A stretch of 28,011 bases of DNA from JAGNLA01 sp964472265 (GTDB lineage: Bacteria > Caldisericota > Caldisericia > JAAYUI01). A model generated the notes under the pieces. It did not search any database, was not told the DNA's origin, and saw only the letters and a list, made by a program, of their open reading frames with translations. Below are positions 1 to 7,707 of the stretch, in pieces (position 1 is the first letter of the stretch; every line of letters begins with the position of its first letter). The stretch lies in contig CAYYJO010000022.1 of NCBI GenBank assembly GCA_964472265.1, positions 1 to 28,011 of the forward strand, in the 5' to 3' direction. Made by a program: the position numbers and the translations under genes.

Positions 1-2
1 CG

Positions 3-611
3 GCAAAACCGACCACCCCAAAGACCACTGCCACTATAACAAAACCAAAAACACAAACGCCGGCAAAAACCACTCAAAAACCGGCTCAAACCGTTGCAAA
101 AACACCGGCTGAAACAAAGAAAACCGAGAAAAAAACAATTCTCAGCCAGGTTGATGAGTCAATCCCAATCGCAGCCCTGCCATCCAGACCTCCAGATGCC
201 AATTACGGTATCCCTGAAAACTGGCCAATGGATTCACCGGTTTCAGCCCCATACGGCTACCTGCCCGAACGCGGAAGATTTCATGCTGGCGTTGATCTCG
301 AAGCCCCACTTGGAACCCCGATTGAAGCAGCAGGTGCTGGAAAAATCATAAGAGCTGAATGGTACGCCGGTTACGGCATGTGCGTTGACATCGAGCATGC
401 AAACGGCTACGTCACAAGATACGGCCACTTCTGCGAAATCTATGTGAAAAAAGGACAGTGGGTCTCGGCAGGCGACTGGATCGGAGCTTGCGGTTCAACA
501 GGCAACTCAACCTGCCCACACCTTCATTTTGAGGTCTACAAAAACGGCAGCTCCACCGACCCTGAAAAAATCAGCTGGACGATGAGAAGAATGCCGCCAA
601 AGGCATACTGA
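3..611 (+). CDS. M23-family (LytM-like) zinc metallopeptidase, 5'-truncated
   Basis: The reading frame is already open at the window edge, so the true start and any signal peptide lie upstream; the last 202 codons are visible. The first 40 or so visible residues are a low-complexity Lys/Thr/Pro/Ala linker, probably spanning the envelope. The peptidase domain follows: HAGVDL carries the first His and Asp zinc ligands, RYGHF the catalytic His and HLHFEV the last His ligand, in the standard order of LytM/M23 enzymes. M23 enzymes cut peptide cross-bridges in peptidoglycan outside the membrane, or serve as EnvC/NlpD-type amidase activators when metal ligands are lost. Here all visible ligands are kept, so an active endopeptidase is likely. 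The frame ends at TGA 609-611. An ATG at 228 is internal to the domain and is not the start. Confidence 0.9.
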   Translation, partial: AKPTTPKTTATITKPKTQTPAKTTQKPAQTVAKTPAETKKTEKKTILSQVDESIPIAALPSRPPDANYGIPENWPMDSPVSAPYGYLPERGRFHAGVDLEAPLGTPIEAAGAGKIIRAEWYAGYGMCVDIEHANGYVTRYGHFCEIYVKKGQWVSAGDWIGACGSTGNSTCPHLHFEVYKNGSSTDPEKISWTMRRMPPKAY

Positions 612-698
612 GATATATTAGTTTTTACCTATAAAATAATAATCTCAAATGTTTGTTAAGAGTTTCCTCTTTTAATGGCTTGCCATCCGGTAATAATT

Positions 699-717
699 AC
701 TCCTTGAAAAGGAGGAG
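699..717 (+). promoter_or_regulatory. Strong Shine-Dalgarno that can fold into a small hairpin
   Basis: AAAAGGAGGAG (707-717) is an extended ribosome-binding site 2-4 nt before the GTG at 720. CTCCTT (700-705) just upstream is exactly complementary to AAGGAG (709-714), with a GAA loop. The ribosome-binding site could therefore be masked in the mRNA. The stem is only six base pairs, so a regulatory role is uncertain. Confidence 0.4.
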
Positions 718-719
718 TC

Positions 720-1496
720 GTGAAAAGAAATGATTATTCCTGGGTAAGTTTATCCGCCATTATCGTTGCGTCCGTAACATTTGCTCTTGCAATTGCAGGC
801 TCAGTTAAAAATGCTTTGGTTTGGGGCCAGTTCCCGCTGCTTCTGCTGATGATTTTTGCAACCGCAAAAACATTTTCATCCCTCAGGCTTGAAGGTCTGG
901 TTGAAGGAAAAGTTTGGCTGTGGCTGTTCTTCGCAAGCATCTTCACCTTTGTCGGAAACGTTCTTTTTGCAACCGGAAACCTTATGAATCCGATTTCTAT
1001 TCCGATCATAACCATCAGCTCTGGACTCATGTTTTGCGCTTATGGATGCTTCATCATCGGTCTGGTTTTGATGGGCAGATACGTCAGGTCAACTGACAAG
1101 AAGTCAAATCTTTTGATCCCAGTCCTAACCGTCATAGCCTTCTTTGCCGTTGCCGGGTTTTTCATGGTCAGGTCATTTGTTGGCTCTCAACTGGACGACG
1201 TCTTGAAAATAACATTTCTCGTCTACCTGCTTGCCGATGCGTTCCTTATTTTGGCCAACATAATAGTTGTGATGAGAACGATGGGTGGAACTCTTGGAAA
1301 AACCTATCTTATATTGGCTGTCGGGTGCCTTTCCCTTGTTGCCTATCAAATGACTTCGCTGTTCATCCTCTCGGCTAATGGAGACATCTTCAACAGCTGG
1401 ATCCAGGTTCTCTTTGTCATCGCCCTCACCATTCTAGCAATCGGCGTTGATGCAAGATACCAGCTCCAGAAGAACCTCAGTCTGAACGTCAAGTAA
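720..1496 (+). CDS. Hypothetical polytopic membrane protein, about eight transmembrane helices
   Basis: I do not recognise this family. The 258-residue protein is almost entirely hydrophobic. Likely membrane helices lie near residues 10-28, 34-50, 65-85, 93-116, 131-152, 160-184, 195-215 and 227-245, with short basic loops (such as RSTDKK near residue 124) and a short polar tail. No catalytic or transport motif is apparent. The layout resembles the seven- or eight-helix sensor modules found in front of signalling domains, but no signalling domain follows. The start is GTG at 720, supported by the strong ribosome-binding site ending at 717. It lies 108 nt after the M23 gene on the same strand and could be read from the same transcript; the strong terminator at 1515-1544 ends the unit. 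Confidence 0.75.
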   Translation: MKRNDYSWVSLSAIIVASVTFALAIAGSVKNALVWGQFPLLLLMIFATAKTFSSLRLEGLVEGKVWLWLFFASIFTFVGNVLFATGNLMNPISIPIITISSGLMFCAYGCFIIGLVLMGRYVRSTDKKSNLLIPVLTVIAFFAVAGFFMVRSFVGSQLDDVLKITFLVYLLADAFLILANIIVVMRTMGGTLGKTYLILAVGCLSLVAYQMTSLFILSANGDIFNSWIQVLFVIALTILAIGVDARYQLQKNLSLNVK

Positions 1497-1514
1497 TTCC
1501 CACCCAACAATAAC

Positions 1515-1544
1515 AAAAGCCCCCGAAAATTTCGGGGGCTTTTT
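1515..1544. terminator. Bidirectional intrinsic terminator
   Basis: AAAAGCCCCCGAA and TTCGGGGGCTTTT form a perfect stem with a 3-4 nt loop. It is flanked by A-runs on the left and T-runs on the right, so it works on both strands. It sits between the convergent ends of the membrane-protein gene (stop at 1496) and the repeat-protein gene (stop at 1560). Confidence 0.9.
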
Positions 1545-1559
1545 ATTTATGAAATCAGA

Positions 1560-4199
1560 TTACCACTCAGCTTCAGGGACAATTCCAACATCACAATCGA
1601 GACCAAAACCCAGAGAGAGCTTGTGGTTGCCTGGCTCCTGAACTTCCTTCCACATGGCGTTGTTTTTGAGCGTTGGCCAGCCCTCGCCTATGTTTGGCTC
1701 TTCCTTGCGAAGGTAGGTGTCATTTCCGCCACGGTTGATGTAGATTCCGGCCGTCCATTCCTCGTAACGATAATTGTCTGGTATTGGGCCGGTTCTCTGC
1801 ATGCAATAGCCACAGGTTGAGGAGGTCACAAAGTCATAGGTGTCGTCTCCGGCATAATCGATGTGAACGGCAATCGAGTTTGTGATGGCCGAACCAACAA
1901 GGATTCCACCGCTCTGACGCTCCATCTTTCCATCAGCCGTTGGCATCGGTTCGCCAAAGTAGTACTTGTCGTCACCCTTCTTGTCGATGAACCATGAGAC
2001 TGAGAAATCATGGGCGCCACCCTGCGATATGGCTTTCCATACGGTATATGAGTCGTTGCCTGCATCATCAAGGAATGCCGTCAGACCCATGTGGGCAGTG
2101 CCTGACTGGACAAAGAAGCTGCCCTCGTAATGATCGTCGCCTTCACAGTCGTTTAGGATTCCGGTTCCGAACCAGTAGCCTGTCGCCTGGCCATAAACAC
2201 CGCACTCGTACCAGTCGTTGCCCTTTAGATCCTGAAGGATTCCGGTTCCGCCACCCATTCCGTGGCCGTCGCCCATGTCCGAGCGTCTGCCCCAGCCAGC
2301 GCCCTGGACAAAACAGTAGTTTCTGTCATTGTCGTGTCCACCGACTCCTGGTGTGGTAAGGTTTTCCTTCGGGTTGCTCTTGCCGGTTTCACCAACGTAT
2401 TTGTCGTCGCCTTCAGAATCCAGGAGGATTCCGCAACCACCCTGGAAACCAAAGCCCTGTGCACACATGAATGCGTAATAAGAGTCGTTTCCGCCTATGT
2501 TTACAAGCTGTCCGATGCCAAAACATGCAGCGCCCTGAGCCATGTTGCGTGCCTTGAAGGTGTCGTTGCCGCCTTCATCCCAGACCACGCCAACACCAAA
2601 GAAGCAGTGCCCCTGTGCATTGTCATAGGCGATGTATGAATCGTTGCCTGAATGATCCCAGAGGATGCCTGAACCGAGAATGCCAGAACCCTGTGAGCAG
2701 ACATCATCTTTTGTCGATGTGTATCTGTCGTTTCCGGCCCAGTCCATCAGGATCGAAACCGGTCTTCTTGTTGTCCATGAAGCAGCGGCAGGTCCCGTGT
2801 AGGTGTCGTCGCCGACAAAGTCGATGATGCAGTAATAATCCTTGCCGTTGTAGACGTTGTTTTCATTCTTGCCGTTGAATGTGAATTTTCCAAACGGAAG
2901 CGTGAGTTCAAACTTCACACCTGAAATGTCTAGTTTTGCGCCTGGAATCGGCTGACCCTTTGCATCGTTTGCAGTCGAGAAATCTCTTGGATCATTGAGG
3001 AAATCCTTGACCTCGCACATCTTCACGAGCAGCGGTGCGGTTCCGTAGTAAAGGTTGTTGAAATCATAATCGGTGGCCATGTCAAACATGAGTTCTGCGT
3101 CATCTTGCGGCATGACACTGATGAGATACTTGTAGAACTCAGGGTCCTGATAGTCTCTGTCAGAGAGCTGGAGGTAACGGCCAACCTTTATGAGGTCTTC
3201 CCACCTGAACTGGGCAAGCTTTCTGAGCGCTCTCCTGTTGTACTTTGCTGTCCTGTCGATGTGGAGAAGAAGGTCTGCCATGAGTGACTGGACTTTCTTT
3301 GGAACTCCCCTGACAGCCTCGAAGTTTGCCTTCTTTATTGCTTCAAGGTCTGGCGGGAGTTCGAAGGTCACTTTGTCTTTTGCGTTGATAATGCTTACAC
3401 CAACACCAAGGAGCTTGACGACTTCAAAGATCGGAACAAGGAGTCTGCCTTCCTTCGAGATGAACGGTTTTGGAATGGTGTATGATTTTCCATTGACAAT
3501 GGCTTTATCTGAGCCAACAGTCAGCTCAATATTCTTTTTGTCGGTTATGATCGTGTATTTCTTTTTGCCGACTTCCCATTTTGTTTCGACTTTGACAAAC
3601 GAAGGAACATATTTTGGCGAGACGAATAGGACGCCATCCAAAACCTGCCCTTTGATCGAATCGACAACGGCTCCATTGATAGTGATGTTGTCTGCTGTGA
3701 TGACAATGTTTGTGTTGTTCTGGAAACCCCACTCGTTTTTGTACAGCTCATCAAAGGCTTTGGCAAGCGGAGCGCTTTGGTCAACATCCATAACAGGCAT
3801 GTAGTTGGGGAAGGAAATTGTGAGGTAACCGGTTCTGACCTGGCCAAAGATGTTCATCTGATAGATACCATCTGGAAGGCTCCATGATGCTTTTGTGCCA
3901 TAGAGAACCCTGCGTGCCCATCTTGGGAAGTAATATGGTTTCTCCCAGCATTCCTTGAAATGGGGTGCCAGTGCCACAGGTGCTGATCTTGCGCAGATGT
4001 TGTCGATGGTGTAGCGGGTGATGTGTGTGTCCTCGCGGGTAACATTCTGTTTTGCAAGAACATACTGGATCAAATCAGTGTTTTCATTCACTTCATTTGC
4101 GACGTCTGCTTCGACATCGCCCCAAAGTTTGTCATCGCCCCTTACGACGAAGGGGAGGCATAAAACCACGGCTACAAGCACAATAAGCAGTTTCCTCAT
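1560..4199 (-). CDS. Secreted stalk-domain protein with twelve G[ND]Dx[YFW] repeats
   Basis: This 879-residue secreted protein has an unknown function. A signal peptide is clear (MRKLLIVLVAVVLCLPFVVRG). Residues about 165-281 form a copper-amine-oxidase-N-like stalk domain, with the family's 'IVNGKSYTIPKP...LLVPIFEVVKLLGVGVS' layout. Residues 282-450 are mainly helical and charged. From 463 to 830 there are twelve copies of a G[ND]Dx[YFW] motif (near 463, 489, 518, 544, 570, 597, 660, 687, 714, 742, 784 and 825). The regular repeat is 26-29 residues, roughly 'QGxGxxxGxGILxDxxGNDxYxA'. Aromatic and glycine content is high, which suggests a beta-solenoid or a stacked surface array. The TTG at 4202 is also in frame, but GGAGG is better spaced for ATG 4199. 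It is transcribed alone from the promoter at 4233-4261 and ends at the shared terminator. It resembles RTX proteins only in the GND turn. Confidence 0.85.
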   Translation of the reverse strand: MRKLLIVLVAVVLCLPFVVRGDDKLWGDVEADVANEVNENTDLIQYVLAKQNVTREDTHITRYTIDNICARSAPVALAPHFKECWEKPYYFPRWARRVLYGTKASWSLPDGIYQMNIFGQVRTGYLTISFPNYMPVMDVDQSAPLAKAFDELYKNEWGFQNNTNIVITADNITINGAVVDSIKGQVLDGVLFVSPKYVPSFVKVETKWEVGKKKYTIITDKKNIELTVGSDKAIVNGKSYTIPKPFISKEGRLLVPIFEVVKLLGVGVSIINAKDKVTFELPPDLEAIKKANFEAVRGVPKKVQSLMADLLLHIDRTAKYNRRALRKLAQFRWEDLIKVGRYLQLSDRDYQDPEFYKYLISVMPQDDAELMFDMATDYDFNNLYYGTAPLLVKMCEVKDFLNDPRDFSTANDAKGQPIPGAKLDISGVKFELTLPFGKFTFNGKNENNVYNGKDYYCIIDFVGDDTYTGPAAASWTTRRPVSILMDWAGNDRYTSTKDDVCSQGSGILGSGILWDHSGNDSYIAYDNAQGHCFFGVGVVWDEGGNDTFKARNMAQGAACFGIGQLVNIGGNDSYYAFMCAQGFGFQGGCGILLDSEGDDKYVGETGKSNPKENLTTPGVGGHDNDRNYCFVQGAGWGRRSDMGDGHGMGGGTGILQDLKGNDWYECGVYGQATGYWFGTGILNDCEGDDHYEGSFFVQSGTAHMGLTAFLDDAGNDSYTVWKAISQGGAHDFSVSWFIDKKGDDKYYFGEPMPTADGKMERQSGGILVGSAITNSIAVHIDYAGDDTYDFVTSSTCGYCMQRTGPIPDNYRYEEWTAGIYINRGGNDTYLRKEEPNIGEGWPTLKNNAMWKEVQEPGNHKLSLGFGLDCDVGIVPEAEW

Positions 4200-4232
4200 C
4201 AAACCTCCAAAAATTGTTTGTGTACGAAAAAG

Positions 4233-4261
4233 ATATTAGGACTTTGACAAAGCAAATGCAA
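4233..4261 (-). promoter_or_regulatory. Sigma-70-type promoter for the GND-repeat gene
   Basis: On the minus strand TTGCAT (4261-4256) is followed by a 17-nt spacer and TAATAT (4238-4233). Transcription would begin about 25-30 nt before the start codon, leaving room for the GGAGG ribosome-binding site just upstream of ATG 4199. Confidence 0.7.
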
Positions 4262-4304
4262 ACATTGAAAAAAAGCGGTCATCTCTGAATCGCACGAACA
4301 AGTG

Positions 4305-4333
4305 TTGCAAATTCTTGTAAAAATCGTTAACAT
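4305..4333 (+). promoter_or_regulatory. Promoter of the tsaE operon, leaderless geometry
   Basis: TTGCAA (4305-4310), a 17-nt spacer and TAACAT (4328-4333) are followed by only 8 nt before ATG 4342. The start of transcription would fall at or next to the A of the ATG, and no Shine-Dalgarno sequence is present. Confidence 0.55.
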
Positions 4334-4341
4334 TGCCACAA

Positions 4342-4743
4342 ATGGAAGTAATTGTACCAAACCAGGATGAGTTGATTGCCTTGGGTAGATGGTGGGGTGA
4401 AAGCCTGACCGGAAACGAGGTCATAGCACTCTCAGGCCCTCTTGGAGCCGGCAAGACAACCTTTGTCAAAGGAATCGCAGCTGGTCTTGGAATCTCAGAA
4501 ACAATCCTGAGTCCAACGTTTGTTCTCGTGTTTGAGTACTGTGGCAAGTTCAACCTCTTCCATTTTGACTGGTACAGGATAGACACACAAAAGGAAGTCG
4601 AGGAGCTTGGGTTCTGGGACTATATCGAAAAACCGGGCATAAAGATCATTGAGTGGCCGGAGAAATTCATAAAACTGGTGCCAAGTGACGCAAAATGGAT
4701 AAAGATATCAATCGAGGGATCGGCCAGGAAAGTGACCTGGTGA
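4342..4743 (+). CDS. tsaE: tRNA threonylcarbamoyladenosine synthesis ATPase TsaE
   Basis: TsaE is the small P-loop ATPase that works with TsaB and TsaD to place threonylcarbamoyl on A37 of ANN-decoding tRNAs in the cytoplasm. The 133-residue length is typical. Visible family landmarks are the Walker A motif GPLGAGKTT (residues 32-40), the switch SPTF (57-60), HFDWYR (74-79) and EWPE (104-107). A TTG at 4333 is in frame, but ATG 4342 fits the family N-terminus and lies directly behind the -10 box. The next gene overlaps its stop, so tsaE, the small gene and yqeG form an operon. The TsaB and TsaD partners are not in the window. Confidence 0.95.
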   Translation: MEVIVPNQDELIALGRWWGESLTGNEVIALSGPLGAGKTTFVKGIAAGLGISETILSPTFVLVFEYCGKFNLFHFDWYRIDTQKEVEELGFWDYIEKPGIKIIEWPEKFIKLVPSDAKWIKISIEGSARKVTW

Positions 4744-4952
4744 CATACATTCTTGACATCGGCGAATCCGACATCTGGTTCATCCAGGGCGTGCTCGACA
4801 CAGACGACAACCTCTGTCTGATCGACAAGACCACAATGAACGGAAACCGAGGATCGATGAAGGTTCACCTTGACAAGAGGGTTGAAGTCCAATTTGTCGA
4901 ACTCCTTGAAACACTGAAGGGATCGTGCGATTTCACCTATGCCCCTGCTTGA
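4740..4952 (+). CDS. Small conserved hypothetical protein, DUF4911-like
   Basis: This 70-residue cytoplasmic protein lies between tsaE and yqeG. The GTG at 4740 overlaps the tsaE stop (GTGA), with AGGAA about 9 nt upstream, so translation is probably coupled. An in-frame ATG at 4695 would give 85 residues but overlaps tsaE by 49 nt and has no ribosome-binding site. The pattern 'SDIWFIQGVLDTDDNLCLI', followed by a short strand (RGSMKVHL) and a terminal helix ending in a cysteine-containing strand, resembles the small DUF4911 proteins. That assignment is by general resemblance only. No catalytic motif is visible. Its 3' end overlaps yqeG by 14 nt. Confidence 0.7.
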   Translation: MTYILDIGESDIWFIQGVLDTDDNLCLIDKTTMNGNRGSMKVHLDKRVEVQFVELLETLKGSCDFTYAPA

Positions 4953-5421
4953 ACCGAACTGGCACTTTCCAAAAGTCGCCGACATTCCAGTCGAACTTAT
5001 AAAAAAACTTGGAATAAAGCTGGTTTTTATTGACGTAGACAATACCATTGCCCCCCGCGATTCAGATGATTTTGTAAAATCGGCAGTTGAATGGATCGAA
5101 ACGATCAAAAAACTTGGCGTCACTTTTGCCTTCGTATCGAATGGAATGCCAAAGCGTGTTGTCAGGGCATGCAAAATACTGAAGATAAAAAATGTCTACC
5201 CAGGACTTAAACCGTTTCCGTTTTCCTGGTGGATCGGGTTGCTCAGGTTTGGGTGCAAGCCATCGAGAGCAATCATGATAGGCGACCAGCTTCCAACCGA
5301 CATCCTTGGCGCCCATCTGGCCGGAATCAGGGCAATACTCGTCGATCCGGTCGATGCAAAATCAGATGTTAAGTGGACAAGGTTTACAAGAAGGTTCTTT
5401 GGTGACCGACGCAAAGCTTAA
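4939..5421 (+). CDS. yqeG: YqeG-family HAD phosphatase (subclass IIIA)
   Basis: A 160-residue HAD-superfamily phosphatase. Motif I is DVDNT (D32, D34), which supplies the nucleophile and acid/base. Motif II is SNG (S67). Lys91 in GLKPFPF is the likely motif III lysine, and GDQLPTD (116-122) is motif IV with its acidic pair; the GAHLAG segment that follows is characteristic of YqeG. Family members occur in Firmicutes, cyanobacteria and relatives; some act on phosphatidylglycerophosphate, but the substrate here cannot be told from sequence. It overlaps the preceding small gene by 14 nt. It also runs tail-to-tail into phoU: the palindrome TTAA (5418-5421) contains both stop codons. Confidence 0.92.
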   Translation: MPLLEPNWHFPKVADIPVELIKKLGIKLVFIDVDNTIAPRDSDDFVKSAVEWIETIKKLGVTFAFVSNGMPKRVVRACKILKIKNVYPGLKPFPFSWWIGLLRFGCKPSRAIMIGDQLPTDILGAHLAGIRAILVDPVDAKSDVKWTRFTRRFFGDRRKA

Positions 5422-6071
5422 ATATTGTGCCTGACGATTTTCCCTTCAACCATGTAGATCACGTCTTCAGCAATGTTTGTCGTCTGATCAGCCACTCGTT
5501 CAAGGTAACGGCTGATGCTGATTGCATTGATGAGGCAATCATACTTGTCCGGGTATTTTTTCATGAGGTTTGAAACGAGCTGGTAGACATATCTGTTGGT
5601 TTTGTCAATCTCTTCATCCGAGTTGCACACTTCTCTGGCGAGGTCGGCATCCATGTTTACAAGTGAATCAAGGCTCTTCCGAAGCATAACCCTTACCTTG
5701 TCCGCCATCTCGATGTAGTCGAATGGAATGTCACATCCTGGCGTCTCAAGGATGAAGTTGGCGATTCTGGCAAGGTTTACTGACAGGTCACCGATCCTCT
5801 CAAGGTCGTTGTTGATTTTCAGAACTGCAATTATGAATCTTAGGTCTACAGCAACCGGCTGGTGGAGGGCAAGAATCTTAAGGCACTCCTCTTCGATGTC
5901 GACTTCCATCTGGTCAATCTCGTCGTCCTTGTCGTGAATCTGTTTGGCCAAAACTGTGTCTCTTGCCAATAACGCCTTTATTGCCTGGCCGAGGCTGTCC
6001 TCAATCACACCCGAAAGCGTGAGGAGCATTTTTTTGAGTTTGTCGACTGCCTTTGCAAGATGCTGTGACAT
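5418..6071 (-). CDS. phoU: Phosphate-transport regulator PhoU
   Basis: PhoU links the Pst transporter to the PhoR kinase and represses the Pho regulon when phosphate is plentiful. The 217 residues form two PhoU helical bundles. Metal-binding acidic patches are visible in each: 'DKDDEIDQMEVDIEEE' with 'NNDLERIGD' in the first, and 'NSDEEIDKTNRYVY' with 'RYLERVADQTTNIAED' in the second. It is the last gene of the phoBR-pst operon. Its ATG overlaps the pstB stop by one base (TAATG), so its translation is probably coupled to pstB. No intrinsic terminator is visible behind it before it meets yqeG. Confidence 0.96.
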   Translation of the reverse strand: MSQHLAKAVDKLKKMLLTLSGVIEDSLGQAIKALLARDTVLAKQIHDKDDEIDQMEVDIEEECLKILALHQPVAVDLRFIIAVLKINNDLERIGDLSVNLARIANFILETPGCDIPFDYIEMADKVRVMLRKSLDSLVNMDADLAREVCNSDEEIDKTNRYVYQLVSNLMKKYPDKYDCLINAISISRYLERVADQTTNIAEDVIYMVEGKIVRHNI

Positions 6072-6862
6072 TAGCTGAACCTTCCCGTTATGTATTCTTC
6101 CGTCTTCTTGTTGCCTGGAAGCGTGAACACCCTTTCGGTTATGCCGTGTTCGATTAGCTTTCCTTCAAAGAAGAACGCCGTAAAATCAGAAACTCTTGCA
6201 GCCTGCTGCATGTTGTGGGTGACAATGATTATTGTGTAATCCTCGCTTAACTCGTCAATCAGATCTTCAATTCGCTGGGTGGCTTTGGGGTCAAGCGCTG
6301 AAGTTGGCTCATCCATCAAAACGATTTCAGGGTCAACAGCCAGCGCTCTTGCAATGCAAAGCCTCTGCTGCTGTCCGCCAGAAAGTGCGATTGCCGATTC
6401 GGAAAGCCTATCCTTGACCTCATCCCAGAGCGCCGATCTCCTCAGGCTCTGTTCAACAATTTCATCAAGCTCAGGCTTCTTGTGCTGTCCATGAATCTTT
6501 GGTCCGTAAGCCACATTTTCATAGATGGATTTTGGAAACGGGTTTGGTTTCTGGAACACCATTCCAACACGCTTCCTCAGACTTACAACATCCATTTCCT
6601 TGCCGTAGATGTCCTGTCCATCAAAAGTGATCAACCCTTCCACTTTTGTGTTGTCGATAAGGTCATTCATGCGATTAATTGTTCTCAGGAATGTGGACTT
6701 TCCGCAGCCTGACGGGCCAATGAAAGCGGTGACCTTTTTTTCAGGGATAATGACCGAGATGTCAAAAAGGGCCTGTTTGGCACCATAGAAAAAGTTGAGG
6801 TTCCTGGCTTCCACCTTTGTCTCAAGCTGTGATAACTCAGTGACTGTCGATCTTTTCACCAT
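6071..6862 (-). CDS. pstB: Phosphate ABC transporter ATP-binding protein PstB
   Basis: PstB is the ATPase that drives phosphate import through PstCA at the inner face of the membrane. In 263 residues it shows Walker A GPSGCGKST (49-57), the Q-loop MVFQKPNPFPKS that is typical of PstB, the ABC signature LSGGQQQR, Walker B IVLMDEPTSALD and the H-loop VTHNM. The length is near the family norm; the first 15 residues are a short extension. The ATG overlaps the end of pstA by 7 nt and there is no good ribosome-binding site, so coupling is likely. Confidence 0.98.
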   Translation of the reverse strand: MVKRSTVTELSQLETKVEARNLNFFYGAKQALFDISVIIPEKKVTAFIGPSGCGKSTFLRTINRMNDLIDNTKVEGLITFDGQDIYGKEMDVVSLRKRVGMVFQKPNPFPKSIYENVAYGPKIHGQHKKPELDEIVEQSLRRSALWDEVKDRLSESAIALSGGQQQRLCIARALAVDPEIVLMDEPTSALDPKATQRIEDLIDELSEDYTIIIVTHNMQQAARVSDFTAFFFEGKLIEHGITERVFTLPGNKKTEEYITGRFS

Positions 6863-7707
6863 TTATACTTCTTTCTGAAATAAGTCCTCAAGACGATTGC
6901 GATAATGTTGACGCCAAAGACAATGATCAAAAGTACAAGTGCCGTTCCATACTGCATTGGTCTTGATTTTTCAAGGTTGACGCTTTGTGTGGAGAGAACA
7001 AACAGATGGTATGGGAGCGCCATGACCTGAGAGAAAATCGATGTCGGGAGTTTTGGCAAAAAGAAAGCTGAAACGGTCAGGAGTATTGGAGCAGTTTCGC
7101 CGGCTGCCCTTGAAATTGCCAGAATTGAACCGGTCATCATTCCAGGGATGGCGTATGGAAGAACATTTTTAGTGATGGTTTGCCATTTTGTCGCACCCAG
7201 AGCCAGCGACCCTTCACGCAGCGAATAAGGCACAGCCCTGAGCGACTCTTCACAGGCTACGATAATTGTTGGCAGGATCAGGCATGCAAGGGTGAGTGAA
7301 CCGGCAAGAATCGACTTGCCAAAACCAAAGAATACAACAAACAAACCGAGGCCAAAAAGGCCAAAGACTATCGACGGGATTCCCGAAAGCGTCATTATCG
7401 AGGTTCTTATCCATCTGGTCAGGAGATTCCTCCTGGCATACTCCGAGAGGTAAATTGCCGTTGCCATCCCGAGCGGGAGCGCAATTATTATCGCCAAACC
7501 AACCAGGCAGAGCGTTCCAACGATTGCAGGGAGGATTCCGCCTGCCATGCCAGCCCTTGAAGGTGTGCCGGTAATGAATTCCCATGTGATTTTGTTTATG
7601 CCTTTGAAAACAATGTCCAAAACGATATAGCCAACCACAAAGACCATCAGATAGGCAAAAAACCTCATCACCCAGACAAAGGCGGCCTCTTTGGTTTTTC
7701 TATTCAC
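6856..7707 (-). CDS. pstA: Phosphate ABC transporter permease PstA
   Basis: One of the two membrane subunits of the high-affinity phosphate importer. The 283-residue protein has six predicted membrane helices. The coupling-loop region 'SLREGSLALGATKWQTI' contacts PstB, and 'ISRAAGETAPILLTV' is a conserved PstA/PstC segment. It starts with GTG at 7707, overlapping the end of pstC by 8 nt. The C-terminus is basic (RTYFRKKYKW), consistent with a cytoplasmic tail. Confidence 0.97.
   Translation of the reverse strand: MNRKTKEAAFVWVMRFFAYLMVFVVGYIVLDIVFKGINKITWEFITGTPSRAGMAGGILPAIVGTLCLVGLAIIIALPLGMATAIYLSEYARRNLLTRWIRTSIMTLSGIPSIVFGLFGLGLFVVFFGFGKSILAGSLTLACLILPTIIVACEESLRAVPYSLREGSLALGATKWQTITKNVLPYAIPGMMTGSILAISRAAGETAPILLTVSAFFLPKLPTSIFSQVMALPYHLFVLSTQSVNLEKSRPMQYGTALVLLIIVFGVNIIAIVLRTYFRKKYKW

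Noticed and set aside
2790..2830. RTX-type calcium-binding nonapeptides in the GND-repeat protein
   Set aside because: The GND turns resemble RTX, but tandem GGxGxDxUx nonapeptides are absent; the period is 26-29 residues.
3190..3804. A 204-codon plus-strand open frame opposite the GND-repeat gene
   Set aside because: It lies entirely antisense to a coding region with a clear signal peptide and domains; composition is Ser/Phe/Leu-rich as expected of a reverse-frame shadow and no ribosome-binding site is seen.
4620..5174. A 184-codon minus-strand open frame opposite tsaE, the small gene and yqeG
   Set aside because: It is antisense to three well-supported genes and shows no recognisable motif.
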